Both the position numbers and the translations under genes were made by a program. 64,000 bases of DNA from Marasmitruncus massiliensis (GTDB lineage Bacteria; Bacillota; Clostridia; Oscillospirales; Ruminococcaceae): assembly GCF_900186535.1 (NCBI RefSeq), contig NZ_FYDE01000004.1, forward strand, positions 434,001 through 498,000, read 5' to 3'. The notes below the pieces were generated by a model that did not search any database, had not been told where the DNA came from, and was given only the letters and a program-made list of their open reading frames with translations. Below, one piece after another: positions 38,081 to 45,304 of the stretch. The first letter of the stretch is position 1. Each line of letters starts with the position of its first letter.

Positions 38081-38950
38081 ATGAAGGTACGCAAAGCAGT
38101 TATTCCGGCGGCGGGTTTGGGCACTCGTGTGCTGCCCGCTTCCAAAGCGGTTCCCAAAGAGATGCTTCCCATTGTGGATAAGCCTGCGATCCAATATATT
38201 GTGGAAGAGGCGGTTGCGAGCGGGATAGAGGATATTTTAATCATCACCAACCGCGGCAAGTCCCTGATCGAAGACCATTTTGACCATGCCCCGGAGCTGG
38301 AAGAAAAGCTGCTTTCCTCCGGCAAGCAGAAACTGTATGACGATGTGGTTTCACTGGCACATCTCGCGAATATCCAGTACGTCCGGCAGAAAGAAACACG
38401 CGGCCTGGGCCATGCGGTCTGGTGCGCAAAATCGTTTGTAGGGAACGAGCCGTTCGCGGTTCTTTACGGCGACGATGTCATTATTTCCAAAACGCCGGCA
38501 ACCGGTGAACTGATCGGCGTCTATGAAAAGTACGGCAAGAGCGTGGTCGGCATCAAGCCGGTGGCAACGGAGCTGCTTCCAAGCTACTGCACGCTGGGCG
38601 TAAAGCCGGTGGAAGGCAAAACTTATGATGTGTTCGATATGATTGAAAAACCGCTCCCGGAGGAGATCATCTCCAATTTCGCGATTTTGGGACGCTGTGT
38701 TCTGACACCGGATATTTTTGAACTGATTGAGAAAACACCGCCCTCCCGGAACGGGGAAGTGCAGCTCACCGACGCCATGCGGGAGATTGCCCACCGCGGC
38801 GGCATGATGGGGATTGAGTATACGGGCACCCGCTATGACATGGGCAATAAGCTGGGCATTTTGCAGGCGATTGTAGAGGTCGGGCTGGAACATCCCGAAA
38901 TTGGGGGTGCCTTCCGCGAGTACCTCAAATCCATGGCTGCGACACTGTAA
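38081..38950 (+). CDS. galU: UTP-glucose-1-phosphate uridylyltransferase
   Basis: This 289-residue enzyme makes UDP-glucose for cell envelope glycans. The nucleotide-binding motif GLGTRVLPASKAVPKEML at about 12-29 is intact, as are VLYGDDVI (about 127) and IEKPLPEEIISN. The ATG at 38081 has GGAGG eight bases upstream; an in-frame ATG at 38045 lies inside the previous gene. The accessory island begins immediately after it. Confidence 0.96.
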   Translation: MKVRKAVIPAAGLGTRVLPASKAVPKEMLPIVDKPAIQYIVEEAVASGIEDILIITNRGKSLIEDHFDHAPELEEKLLSSGKQKLYDDVVSLAHLANIQYVRQKETRGLGHAVWCAKSFVGNEPFAVLYGDDVIISKTPATGELIGVYEKYGKSVVGIKPVATELLPSYCTLGVKPVEGKTYDVFDMIEKPLPEEIISNFAILGRCVLTPDIFELIEKTPPSRNGEVQLTDAMREIAHRGGMMGIEYTGTRYDMGNKLGILQAIVEVGLEHPEIGGAFREYLKSMAATL

Positions 38951-38964
38951 ATAAAACAATAGGA

Positions 38965-39001
38965 AACAGCCACCGCAGCAAAATCCGCTGCGGTGGCTGT
39001 T
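38965..39001. terminator. Hairpin between galU and the accessory island
   Basis: Arms of 14 bp (AACAGCCACCGCAG with CTGCGGTGGCTGTT) and a 9-base loop separate convergent genes. The flanks are only moderately T/A-rich. The same hairpin recurs at 44110-44146 as part of the 486-bp repeat. Confidence 0.7.
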
Positions 39002-39014
39002 ATTGTCATTGCTT

Positions 39015-39416
39015 CTATCTAGGGTTTGGTTCACAGAAGGCCGCTGCAAAATTAACGCCGCCATATAGCAGCAGGAAATAATCGGCTTTCTTAAAATAGG
39101 CCATCATAAAGCCGGGAAGCTTTTGATTAAATATGATAAATCCCAAAAAGCAAAGGATGCAGGCCAGTGAGAGTATCAGATAAAAGGGATGAGGCCGTTT
39201 TGCTTTGAACAGGCCGCCGCGATGAATGACAGAGAAAAAGATGCCCCAAAGGAACGCGAATAGGTAAATCAGAACGAGCCCCAACAGGGGAGTTTTGAAA
39301 TAATATTTCTGTATCCTGTCATAATGGGCGGAAACGATAAAATATAAAACAGAAAAGCCGAGGAACAAAAGAAGTTCGAGCAGTGGCCTCAAATACTTTT
39401 TACGCCAAAAAATCAT
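39015..39416 (-). CDS. Four-helix membrane protein of the accessory island, copy A
   Basis: This 133-residue hydrophobic protein has helices at about 11-30, 43-63, 78-97 and 105-125, short basic cytoplasmic stretches (WRKKYLRP, HRGGLFKAKRPHP) and no signal cleavage site. I do not recognise the family. It is about 91% identical to the protein at 44151-44561 (some 11 substitutions in the first 130 residues). Each copy follows a gene for a secreted protein, so a protective or partner role for that protein is possible but unproven. It is the last gene of the island on the minus strand. Confidence 0.7.
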   Translation of the reverse strand: MIFWRKKYLRPLLELLLFLGFSVLYFIVSAHYDRIQKYYFKTPLLGLVLIYLFAFLWGIFFSVIHRGGLFKAKRPHPFYLILSLACILCFLGFIIFNQKLPGFMMAYFKKADYFLLLYGGVNFAAAFCEPNPR

Positions 39417-39446
39417 AGTTTAAAAAATCATCTCCTTTTGAAAATA

Positions 39447-39479
39447 AAATGATAGACGGAGTTTCACCGTCTATCATTT
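39447..39479 (-). terminator. Intrinsic terminator of the SurA_N-like gene
   Basis: The perfect 13-bp stem AAATGATAGACGG/CCGTCTATCATTT is followed on the minus strand by TATTTTC. Confidence 0.75.
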
Positions 39480-39526
39480 CATAGGTTATATTGATTCTAC
39501 TTAGGATATGACGCTCAAGTGTGAAC

Positions 39527-40147
39527 TTAATTTGCTTTTACATGATCAGATGCAATATAGGTATCTGCGATCTTAGATATTTCAACTTGGAAGTCATTTC
39601 TTGTATCGTCATTCCACTCACTTATGCTGTTTTCTTTTGCAAATTTCGCTTTTTGTGAACTCACATATTTATTGGTTATCATTTCTTTTTTTAAATTATC
39701 AAACTGTGAATCCCAATATTCATCTATGGTCATTCCCATACCCTCAAAATAAGCATTCACATCCTCAGGGTTTAAATCAACTGTGTGATAATCATTTTTT
39801 TGTTTTTCAATCATAGCATATACTTCATCATCTGTTACGTTATATCCTGCGGCCAAAGCCTTTTGGTATAAAGCCTCTCGATGAAGCAGATATTCTTTAG
39901 CACGCTCTTCAGCGTTATCATTTCCTGTTAACTTATTTCTTTCCGCTACTTGCTGTAATTCACCTTCAAAAACAGAAATAGAATCGCCATGAAGAATAAT
40001 TTTACCTTTTTCTGAATCAGTTAAAGGACGCTCACATTGCCCAATTTTTTTAATTAAATCTAGGTTATCTGAGTTATTTTCAGCATATACAGATGGCATA
40101 CAAAGACATACAATAAATATTATAATTATAAGAACAAATTTTTTCAT
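39527..40147 (-). CDS. Secreted protein with SurA_N/PrsA-like helical domain
   Basis: This 206-residue protein has a clear signal peptide (KKFVLIIIIFIVCLCM, cleavage after VYA, about residue 22). The mature part resembles the N-terminal helical domain of SurA/PrsA foldases (EERAKEYLLHREALYQKALA, then NVTDDEVYAMI) without a rotamase domain. Lacking the parvulin part, it may bind peptides rather than isomerise prolines. It has AT-rich composition, unlike the housekeeping genes. It belongs to the minus-strand island between an unknown protein and the copy A membrane protein. Confidence 0.6.
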   Translation of the reverse strand: MKKFVLIIIIFIVCLCMPSVYAENNSDNLDLIKKIGQCERPLTDSEKGKIILHGDSISVFEGELQQVAERNKLTGNDNAEERAKEYLLHREALYQKALAAGYNVTDDEVYAMIEKQKNDYHTVDLNPEDVNAYFEGMGMTIDEYWDSQFDNLKKEMITNKYVSSQKAKFAKENSISEWNDDTRNDFQVEISKIADTYIASDHVKAN

Positions 40148-40195
40148 GATATTTCTCCGTTTAAATCTACTGGGAATTGCTGTTTGTTGCGGGAA

Positions 40196-40774
40196 TTAAT
40201 TTGGAATGGATTCTCTCATAGGCGACAACACGTTAGACAGCCGTTTTAAGGACTCGATATGGGCGTCCAACACTGCATCATAGTGTTCGCCATATTTTTG
40301 TGTGACGGCTTGTTGGAGCCTCAGTTCGTAATCCAGAACAGATTGTATCGTCCCATAAAGGTCATCATTCGGGTTCAGATCAATCGGTAGCTGGAGATCC
40401 TGATAAGCGATTGCCGTAAAAGCGTTTTCTGCGTCCTCGCCTGTCAGAAGCCCTTTTTGCACAAGGGAATTTAAGAACAGGCGCTGTGCACGTTCTGACT
40501 TTCCCAAAGACTGATATGTTTTCGCCAGCTCATCCAACTCTTCAAATGTGACTGTCCGAACCGGTTTAGTATTGCCAAACGCTTGTTTTTCCATGTCGTA
40601 CAAGGTACGAATACTATAATCCGATTGTAATCCGCTGTTGCTGGTGGATGATTCCACCGACTGATTGTGCTCTGCTTCATTTTGCAGAGAAAATATGATG
40701 TTTTTAACGGATGGTACAGATGCCCGGCCTGTGTTATAAGTAGGGACTGTTTGTCTGATTCCAGTGACTGACAT
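40196..40774 (-). CDS. Unrecognised 192-residue soluble protein
   Basis: No signal peptide, membrane segment or family I recognise. The first 65 residues are Ser/Asn/Gln-rich and likely disordered. The remainder is helical with many acidic residues (FEELDELAKTYQSLGKSERA, about 95-114), reminiscent of a TPR-like or helical-bundle fold. The ATG at 40774 has AAAGGA eight bases upstream; the ATG at 40783 abuts it. It lies between a membrane protein gene and the SurA_N-like gene on the same strand. Confidence 0.55.
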   Translation of the reverse strand: MSVTGIRQTVPTYNTGRASVPSVKNIIFSLQNEAEHNQSVESSTSNSGLQSDYSIRTLYDMEKQAFGNTKPVRTVTFEELDELAKTYQSLGKSERAQRLFLNSLVQKGLLTGEDAENAFTAIAYQDLQLPIDLNPNDDLYGTIQSVLDYELRLQQAVTQKYGEHYDAVLDAHIESLKRLSNVLSPMRESIPN

Positions 40775-40807
40775 AAGAGACATCCTTTCTAATGTATCAA
40801 TTCAGTT

Positions 40808-41419
40808 TTATGAATCTATGGATACGTGATTTTGCTTTCTGTGCGCTTGACAAGCAGCAAGCAGACAAATGATTATAATATTGAACTGATTCCAAATCTG
40901 AAAAGACCGATTCAAGGGGAACAGCGGGTACATGAACACGTATATTGTACCAATCGACAAGTACAGGTTATAGGTAAACAATTGATTCAAGTTACCTATT
41001 TTCGATTTTTGTGTGATGTATAAAATAATTGCGGTAGAAACGAGCGGGAGTAAATATAAGAAAGGCTGAAGCACAACCGTTTCTTTGTCAAATAAGGACT
41101 GGCGCACAACAGCATAGTAAGCAGCGTTGCAGGATAGCAGTGTGCCTACAAACAGCACAAACGGTCGGAGCTTGCGGGATGGGTACAGGGAAGCGTGAAA
41201 TACCGCAAGGAATACGGCGTTTACAACCAGAACGTTAAAAAAACCAATCCAGAAACCTCTCCATCCGTTTCCGTTAAAGCTCAGATAGATCATTTTCGCG
41301 TCGGAAAACAAAAAGAAAAAACACGCGAAAAGGCCTGCGGCACGGAAAAAAAGGGCGGTGGCTTTTCTTGCGGAAAATGGATGACTGACGAAAGAATGCA
41401 AAAAGCTGATAAAATCCAT
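40808..41419 (-). CDS. Unrecognised membrane protein, about six helices
   Basis: This is a 203-residue polytopic protein with hydrophobic segments near 20-42, 55-78, 84-104, 117-137, 150-168 and 175-192 and a short polar tail (HRKQNHVSIDS). There is no motif I can assign. It sits 37 bases downstream of the TraX-family gene (minus strand) and just upstream of the unknown soluble protein, so the three may form one unit. Confidence 0.55.
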   Translation of the reverse strand: MDFISFLHSFVSHPFSARKATALFFRAAGLFACFFFLFSDAKMIYLSFNGNGWRGFWIGFFNVLVVNAVFLAVFHASLYPSRKLRPFVLFVGTLLSCNAAYYAVVRQSLFDKETVVLQPFLYLLPLVSTAIILYITQKSKIGNLNQLFTYNLYLSIGTIYVFMYPLFPLNRSFQIWNQFNIIIICLLAACQAHRKQNHVSIDS

Positions 41420-41456
41420 ATGATGCTATCTCCCTTGGATAGAATTAATAGGTCAA

Positions 41457-42311
41457 TTACTTACCAATTAAACTGCCTATGTAAAAAAGTATGATAATGT
41501 GAACAGGATAGAATATATAAAATATATATTTTAACTTTTTCCCTTGCTTTCCGTTATAAATAAGCAGAAAAGGTAAGGCGGCAATCATCATCCATTGAAA
41601 GTCTTTGTAAATTAACGAACCGCCTACATCCATTGGATTTATCCCAATTATTGTATCTAAAATATACTCCAGCATATCAGGCAATAAAGTAAATCCCAAA
41701 TGATAAAATTTTCCTAAGACCACAGATATAAGATTCGTTGCTGTAGCTATAAAGTAAAACATGCAGAAAACAATGTACCCAATGATCAGAAGTTTGCGGT
41801 TATCTTTGGTAAGATAAAACAATACACCTAAAAAGGTAAAAATTATACCGCCTTCTAAGCAAAATATATTTCCAAATAATGCAGACAGAAAATAGGCATC
41901 AAATTCCTCTGATATAAATAATGCATTCAAAAATAAAATATTTATACTTATGCTGAAAACTTGCCATATGATATATGCAATCAATAATTTCTTGAAATTC
42001 CGGTCTTTATTTTTATAAGATTCCAGTAAAGAAAGCAGTACACATATAGAAAACAAAGTTCGAAAATAATTATTTTCAATGAAAATAAAGCACTGAATGA
42101 TAGACATGACCAATCCAGCGATGTATAGTCTAAGAAGGTAGAATTTTTTGTTACTGGTATATGAATAGGCCAAAACTGAGCAGAACGTAAAAATTGGCGC
42201 AGCAAGTCGCCCGATCCAGCGCAAAAAAATGGGGGTATTCGGTATAAACAGGCCAATATGGTCTGCAAGCATGGTTAAGAGCGCAAATATTTTTAATGTT
42301 ATGAATGACAA
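41457..42311 (-). CDS. TraX-family integral membrane protein
   Basis: This 284-residue protein has eight to nine predicted helices. It begins with the TraX-type signature (LKIFALLTMLADHIGLF, about 6-22) and RWIGRLAAPIF, and ends with FYIFYPVHIIILFYIGSL. TraX N-acetylates F-pilin; chromosomal homologues in Firmicutes are thought to be membrane acyltransferases acting on surface proteins or glycans. No pilin or conjugation gene is nearby. It could modify a secreted product of the island (inference). Confidence 0.78.
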   Translation of the reverse strand: MSFITLKIFALLTMLADHIGLFIPNTPIFLRWIGRLAAPIFTFCSVLAYSYTSNKKFYLLRLYIAGLVMSIIQCFIFIENNYFRTLFSICVLLSLLESYKNKDRNFKKLLIAYIIWQVFSISINILFLNALFISEEFDAYFLSALFGNIFCLEGGIIFTFLGVLFYLTKDNRKLLIIGYIVFCMFYFIATATNLISVVLGKFYHLGFTLLPDMLEYILDTIIGINPMDVGGSLIYKDFQWMMIAALPFLLIYNGKQGKKLKYIFYIFYPVHIIILFYIGSLIGK

Positions 42312-42343
42312 TTCAAAACCCCCGAAAATGATTGGTGCCTCGA

Positions 42344-42376
42344 ATAAGCCCCGAAAACGGATGTTTCGGGGCTTAT
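42344..42376. terminator. Hairpin after the 155-residue secreted protein gene
   Basis: The perfect 13-bp stem ATAAGCCCCGAAA/TTTCGGGGCTTAT has a 7-base loop. The U-run is poor on the minus strand. It separates the secreted protein gene from the TraX gene. Confidence 0.6.
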
Positions 42377-42391
42377 GGAATTAGAAATCAG

Positions 42392-42859
42392 TTATTCTAT
42401 ATATCCGCTGAAATCCTGCGATGCCCCTGCGAAATATATATAGAATTTGGTTGAAGCCTTCATACCTGTAACGCTATAATCTGAAGTAGTGTTTGCTGCT
42501 AAAGTATTCGTCGAATATGTATGTGTACGAGTTTTTACTTTAACAGTGAGTTTATAGTTTGAGTTATTTGTTATATGAATGGTATAGCTATCTTTTCCGG
42601 TTAGCTTATATTCAGTATATAACGGTTGTTCATACGAGTTACCGGCAAAATCATAACGACCGTCATCTGAAATATCCCAAACCTTAGATGGAATGCCAGT
42701 GCCATTCGGACTGATATCTGAGGGTTCATAAGGAGAAACTCCAATGTTGGCTGAGTTAATATATTGACTGGAATCAGTGCTATTACTGGCCAATATAGGT
42801 ATTGAATTCCCCATTATGATAAGAACGGTAGAAAGAATAATGGATAGTAATTTTTTCAT
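42392..42859 (-). CDS. Small secreted protein, beta-rich, unknown
   Basis: This 155-residue protein has a signal peptide (KKLLSIILSTVLIIMG, cleavage near ILA-SN). The mature part of about 130 residues is rich in Thr, Ser, Asn and Tyr, with alternating beta pattern (YTIHITNNSNYKLTVKVKTR) and no cysteine. It could be a small beta-sandwich or an extracellular adhesin-type domain; no family is recognised. The start at 42859 avoids nine residues that would precede the signal peptide. A 116-bp repeat lies immediately upstream and probably carries its promoter. Confidence 0.6.
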   Translation of the reverse strand: MKKLLSIILSTVLIIMGNSIPILASNSTDSSQYINSANIGVSPYEPSDISPNGTGIPSKVWDISDDGRYDFAGNSYEQPLYTEYKLTGKDSYTIHITNNSNYKLTVKVKTRTHTYSTNTLAANTTSDYSVTGMKASTKFYIYFAGASQDFSGYIE

Positions 42860-42881
42860 ACAGTATATCTCCTTAGTAAAA

Positions 42882-42997
42882 TTCAATTATTTTCAACCGT
42901 TTGTACACGAACGTATTGAATCTTTTGCTTCTATAATTACGATAGTCCTGTTAACAAATAAATGCAACTCAATCAGGTAAAAAATAGCAAACGAAAC
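42882..42997. repeat. 116-bp intergenic repeat, copy 1
   Basis: It matches 43987-44103 over its whole length at roughly 80%. On the minus strand both copies contain TTGCAT and TATCGT 17 bases apart, so the repeat may be a duplicated promoter. Copy 1 lies just upstream of the small secreted protein gene. Confidence 0.75.
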
Positions 42998-43079
42998 AAA
43001 AACTTTGTGATAGAATTGTGACAGATTAAAAACAATTTTACTTTGTTTATCAATAAAGCCGTGCAGCTTTTTTAATTTA

Positions 43080-43103
43080 ATAGTCCAATGGATCACCTCT
43101 TTT
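43080..43103. repeat. Short island repeat motif, copy 1
   Basis: ATAGTCCAATGGATCACCTC resembles segments at 43965-43988 and 46182-46210. This copy overlaps the stop of the lipoprotein gene; the others lie upstream of the two lipoprotein genes. It probably marks the edges of a duplicated cassette. Confidence 0.55.
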
Positions 43104-43941
43104 ACTCTTCCAATGTTTTGTATTCAAACACACGATTTTTAAAATCTTTCTCCACGGTAATTTCCTTCTGTTCGCCGGTCATCACGTTGTAGATGTAGTT
43201 GAACCACATCGGATAATTCGGTGCGTTGTCGACATCTCCTGTGCGCTCATAGTATTCAAGCCATTCCGGATTGTCCTGCGTCCACCAAATTGCCACATTC
43301 GAAAGCGGCATCATCAGCCCGGTCAGGCGCTCGTCCTGATAGATTTGTTCCAACGTTTGGGAGGGCATGTGGTATCGGTAGATTGCATTCCCTATACGGA
43401 AAAAGATCAATACGTCGCCGACAAACAGATCCATAATCGGGTCAGTAAATTTCCCACCTACATCCAACAGCACCGTTCTTCCCGTTGTATCCGGATTGAA
43501 CCTCAGAATCTGTCCCTGAACAGTGGCACAATAGGTTGTTTTGGTAGGATTATAAATACATGAAACCTGTTCCGGAAGGAGCAGCTCGTCGACGGCAGGG
43601 TTCCAATCAAGCGTTAAAGTCTTGTAAATATGCCCATCTTCCAAATAGCAATAATACCCTTCTTCATCGCTGTTGTAGCCGGGAGAAGTGTCCCATTTTC
43701 GTTCCACCGAAAAAAAATCTTCGTAACTCATTTCCTCACGGGAGATATCAGGTTCTTCTTTGTTTAAAGCTGCATCTACTTCTTTCTCGCTGGATGCTTC
43801 ACTGCTTTGGTTGGCCACAGAGTTGCTTGCCTCGCTGGACGGCTCCACTTCGGGGTTACAGCCGGTCAATGAAAAGCATAGCAACAAAACACTTACAGAA
43901 AGCGCACATGTTAGCAGATATTTTAAGCACAATTTGATCAT
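43102..43941 (-). CDS. Lipoprotein of the accessory island, paralogue 1
   Basis: This is a protein of about 279 residues with a lipoprotein signal (hydrophobic run ending LLLCFSLTGC, lipobox Cys near 28), a Ser/Glu-rich linker (about 29-70), then a beta-rich domain. It is paralogous to the lipoprotein at 45305: both share a YEDFFSVERKW / YDEYFSKERKW segment, a central set of beta strands, and a W-x-EW stretch before the end. The repeated strand pattern could be a propeller-like fold. It is anchored outside the membrane; the ligand is unknown. The start is unclear: a GGAG abuts the ATG at 43941, and TTG at 43932 has better spacing. Confidence 0.65.
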   Translation of the reverse strand: MIKLCLKYLLTCALSVSVLLLCFSLTGCNPEVEPSSEASNSVANQSSEASSEKEVDAALNKEEPDISREEMSYEDFFSVERKWDTSPGYNSDEEGYYCYLEDGHIYKTLTLDWNPAVDELLLPEQVSCIYNPTKTTYCATVQGQILRFNPDTTGRTVLLDVGGKFTDPIMDLFVGDVLIFFRIGNAIYRYHMPSQTLEQIYQDERLTGLMMPLSNVAIWWTQDNPEWLEYYERTGDVDNAPNYPMWFNYIYNVMTGEQKEITVEKDFKNRVFEYKTLEE

Positions 43942-43964
43942 CTCCAAATAAATTTTGACTTATA

Positions 43965-43988
43965 ATAGTCCAACGGATTCACTTCTTT
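43965..43988. repeat. Short island repeat motif, copy 2
   Basis: ATAGTCCAACGGATTCACTT is similar to the copies at 43080 and 46182. It is located 24 bases upstream of the lipoprotein 1 start and abuts the 117-bp repeat. Confidence 0.55.
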
Positions 43989-44103
43989 CAGTTATTTTCA
44001 ACCGTTTGTGCGCGAACGTATTGGATCCTTTTGTTTCCATATTTACGATAGACCTGATTCCAAATAAATGCAACCCAATCAGGTGAAAAATAGCAAACGA
44101 AAC
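43987..44103. repeat. 117-bp intergenic repeat, copy 2
   Basis: This is the partner of 42882-42997. It abuts the 486-bp repeat copy B exactly (44103/44104) and lies upstream of lipoprotein 1. The conserved minus-strand TTGCAT-17-TATCGT pair suggests a promoter. Confidence 0.75.
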
Positions 44104-44589
44104 ATAGGAAACAGCCACCGCAGCAAAATCCGCTGCGGTGGCTGTTGTTGTCATTGGCTCTTTTTAAGGGGTGGTTCACAGAAGGCCGCTGCAAAATTTG
44201 CCCCGCCATACAGCAGCAGGAAATAATCGGCTTTCTTAAAATAGGCCATCATAAAGCCGGGAAGCTTTTGATTAAATATGATAAATCCAAAAAAGCAAAG
44301 GATGCAGGCCAGTGAGAGCACTAAATAAACAGGATGGGGCCGTTTTGCTTTGAACAGACCGCCGCGATGAATGGCAGAGAAAAATACACCCCAAAGGAAT
44401 GTGAATAGGTAAATCAGGACGAGCCCCAACAGGGGAGTTTTGAAGTAGTATTTCTGTATCCTGTCATAATGAGCAGAAACAATAAAATATAAGATGGAAA
44501 AGCCGAGGAAAAAAAGGACTTCGAGCAGTGGCCTCAAATACTTTTTACGCCAAGAAATCATAGTTTAGAAAATCCTCTCCTTTTGAAAA
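44104..44589. repeat. 486-bp direct repeat, copy B
   Basis: Same length and orientation as 38959-39444. It includes the hairpin at 44110-44146, the membrane protein gene and its ribosome site. Recombination between the copies would delete about 5.1 kb with six complete genes plus one membrane-protein copy. Confidence 0.9.
44151..44561 (-). CDS. Four-helix membrane protein of the accessory island, copy B
   Basis: This 136-residue near-duplicate of the protein at 39015-39416 has the same four helices and the same basic loop (HRGGLFKAKRPHP). Most differences are conservative (V/I/L, A/T) and the last six residues differ because the stop has shifted. Both copies remain intact, which suggests that both are used. 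It follows the CHAP-like secreted protein gene by about 90 bases, with a hairpin between. Confidence 0.7.
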   Translation of the reverse strand: MISWRKKYLRPLLEVLFFLGFSILYFIVSAHYDRIQKYYFKTPLLGLVLIYLFTFLWGVFFSAIHRGGLFKAKRPHPVYLVLSLACILCFFGFIIFNQKLPGFMMAYFKKADYFLLLYGGANFAAAFCEPPLKKSQ

Positions 44590-44592
44590 GCA

Positions 44593-44631
44593 CTCAGCCG
44601 AAGAATTCTCTAACAAAGTTCTTCGGCTGAG
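44593..44631. terminator. Hairpin after the CHAP-like gene
   Basis: The perfect 13-bp stem CTCAGCCGAAGAA/TTCTTCGGCTGAG has a 13-base loop and is followed on the minus strand by GTGCTTTTC. It is a weak terminator or an mRNA end stabiliser. Confidence 0.6.
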
Positions 44632-44650
44632 CGGATATTAAGTTAAGTAC

Positions 44651-45289
44651 TTAGGTTGGAGGATTCACCCCTTCAATATAGTCAAATAATGTGGCGAATT
44701 CATCATAGGTAAACTTCGTCAAAGTTACCTTATTATATTTAGTAGAATAGTTAGCATGATAAACAATAATGCCATCTGTATAAACAGAGGTACTTACAGT
44801 AATCATTGTGTGCATCTGTTTATCATCTTTAAAGCCAGTTATTCTAGTGCCATTTTTTAAAGATTTCAGTTTTCTTTCTGCCACATCTTTAGAAGGTATA
44901 GATGCAGTAAATGTAGTTCCAGATCTGTTATTCCACAGTGTATTATAGACATATCGGGCGAATCCAACACATTCATTGGAGCCATCCCAAATGCTATTGA
45001 TCGGATAATTATAGAGGGGAATAGTATGACCGTTAATTGCATATTCTCCAGAGATATCACTATAATATGGACTTATTAAATTATTTGGTTCTATATCTTT
45101 TCCTAAAATCGGGACTCCCGCAGAGTTATATTTAACATTTTTCGGTAAGTTCTGAACATTTTTATATTCTAAGGACGGCCCATAACTACGAGAGGGATTT
45201 TCTGCGAAGGCAGGGATGCTTAATGTCGTAGATAGAATGCACATTGTTACAAAAGTTGCTAAACCAACTAGAGATTTTTTGATTTTCAT
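44651..45289 (-). CDS. Secreted protein with CHAP/NlpC-like cysteine hydrolase features
   Basis: This 212-residue protein has a signal peptide (ending LSIPAFAE, cleavage near residue 29). The mature protein has one cysteine, Cys107, in SNECVGFARYVYNTLW, followed by His160 (KQMHTMITVS) and a VYHANYS segment near 177-183. The order Cys-helix, His-strand, then an N-Y strand resembles CHAP/NlpC papain-like amidases that cut peptidoglycan. No wall-binding domain is present. It could be a wall hydrolase or a secreted toxin. It lies between lipoprotein 2 (15-base gap, likely co-transcribed) and the copy B membrane protein. The catalytic call is by eye. Confidence 0.6.
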   Translation of the reverse strand: MKIKKSLVGLATFVTMCILSTTLSIPAFAENPSRSYGPSLEYKNVQNLPKNVKYNSAGVPILGKDIEPNNLISPYYSDISGEYAINGHTIPLYNYPINSIWDGSNECVGFARYVYNTLWNNRSGTTFTASIPSKDVAERKLKSLKNGTRITGFKDDKQMHTMITVSTSVYTDGIIVYHANYSTKYNKVTLTKFTYDEFATLFDYIEGVNPPT

Positions 45290-45304
45290 TATTTTACCTC
45301 CTAC

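Larger units (their letters stand above)
38959..39444. repeat. 486-bp direct repeat, copy A
   Basis: It runs from ATAGGAAACAG to CCTTTTGAAAA and matches 44104-44589 at the same length with scattered substitutions only. It contains a 14-bp GC-rich hairpin (38965-39001) and the complete four-helix membrane protein gene with its ribosome site. The copies are in the same orientation, 5145 bases apart. Confidence 0.9.

Noticed and set aside
42893-44154. Two small minus-strand ORFs (67 and 64 codons) sharing a SFAIF-LI-LHLF stretch
   Set aside because: The shared part coincides with the 116/117-bp DNA repeat, the two starts differ and lack ribosome sites; treated as a repeat, not genes.
38959-44589. 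Insertion sequence or composite transposon explaining the 486-bp repeats
   Set aside because: No transposase, terminal inverted repeats or target-site duplication could be seen; the repeats contain a membrane protein gene instead.
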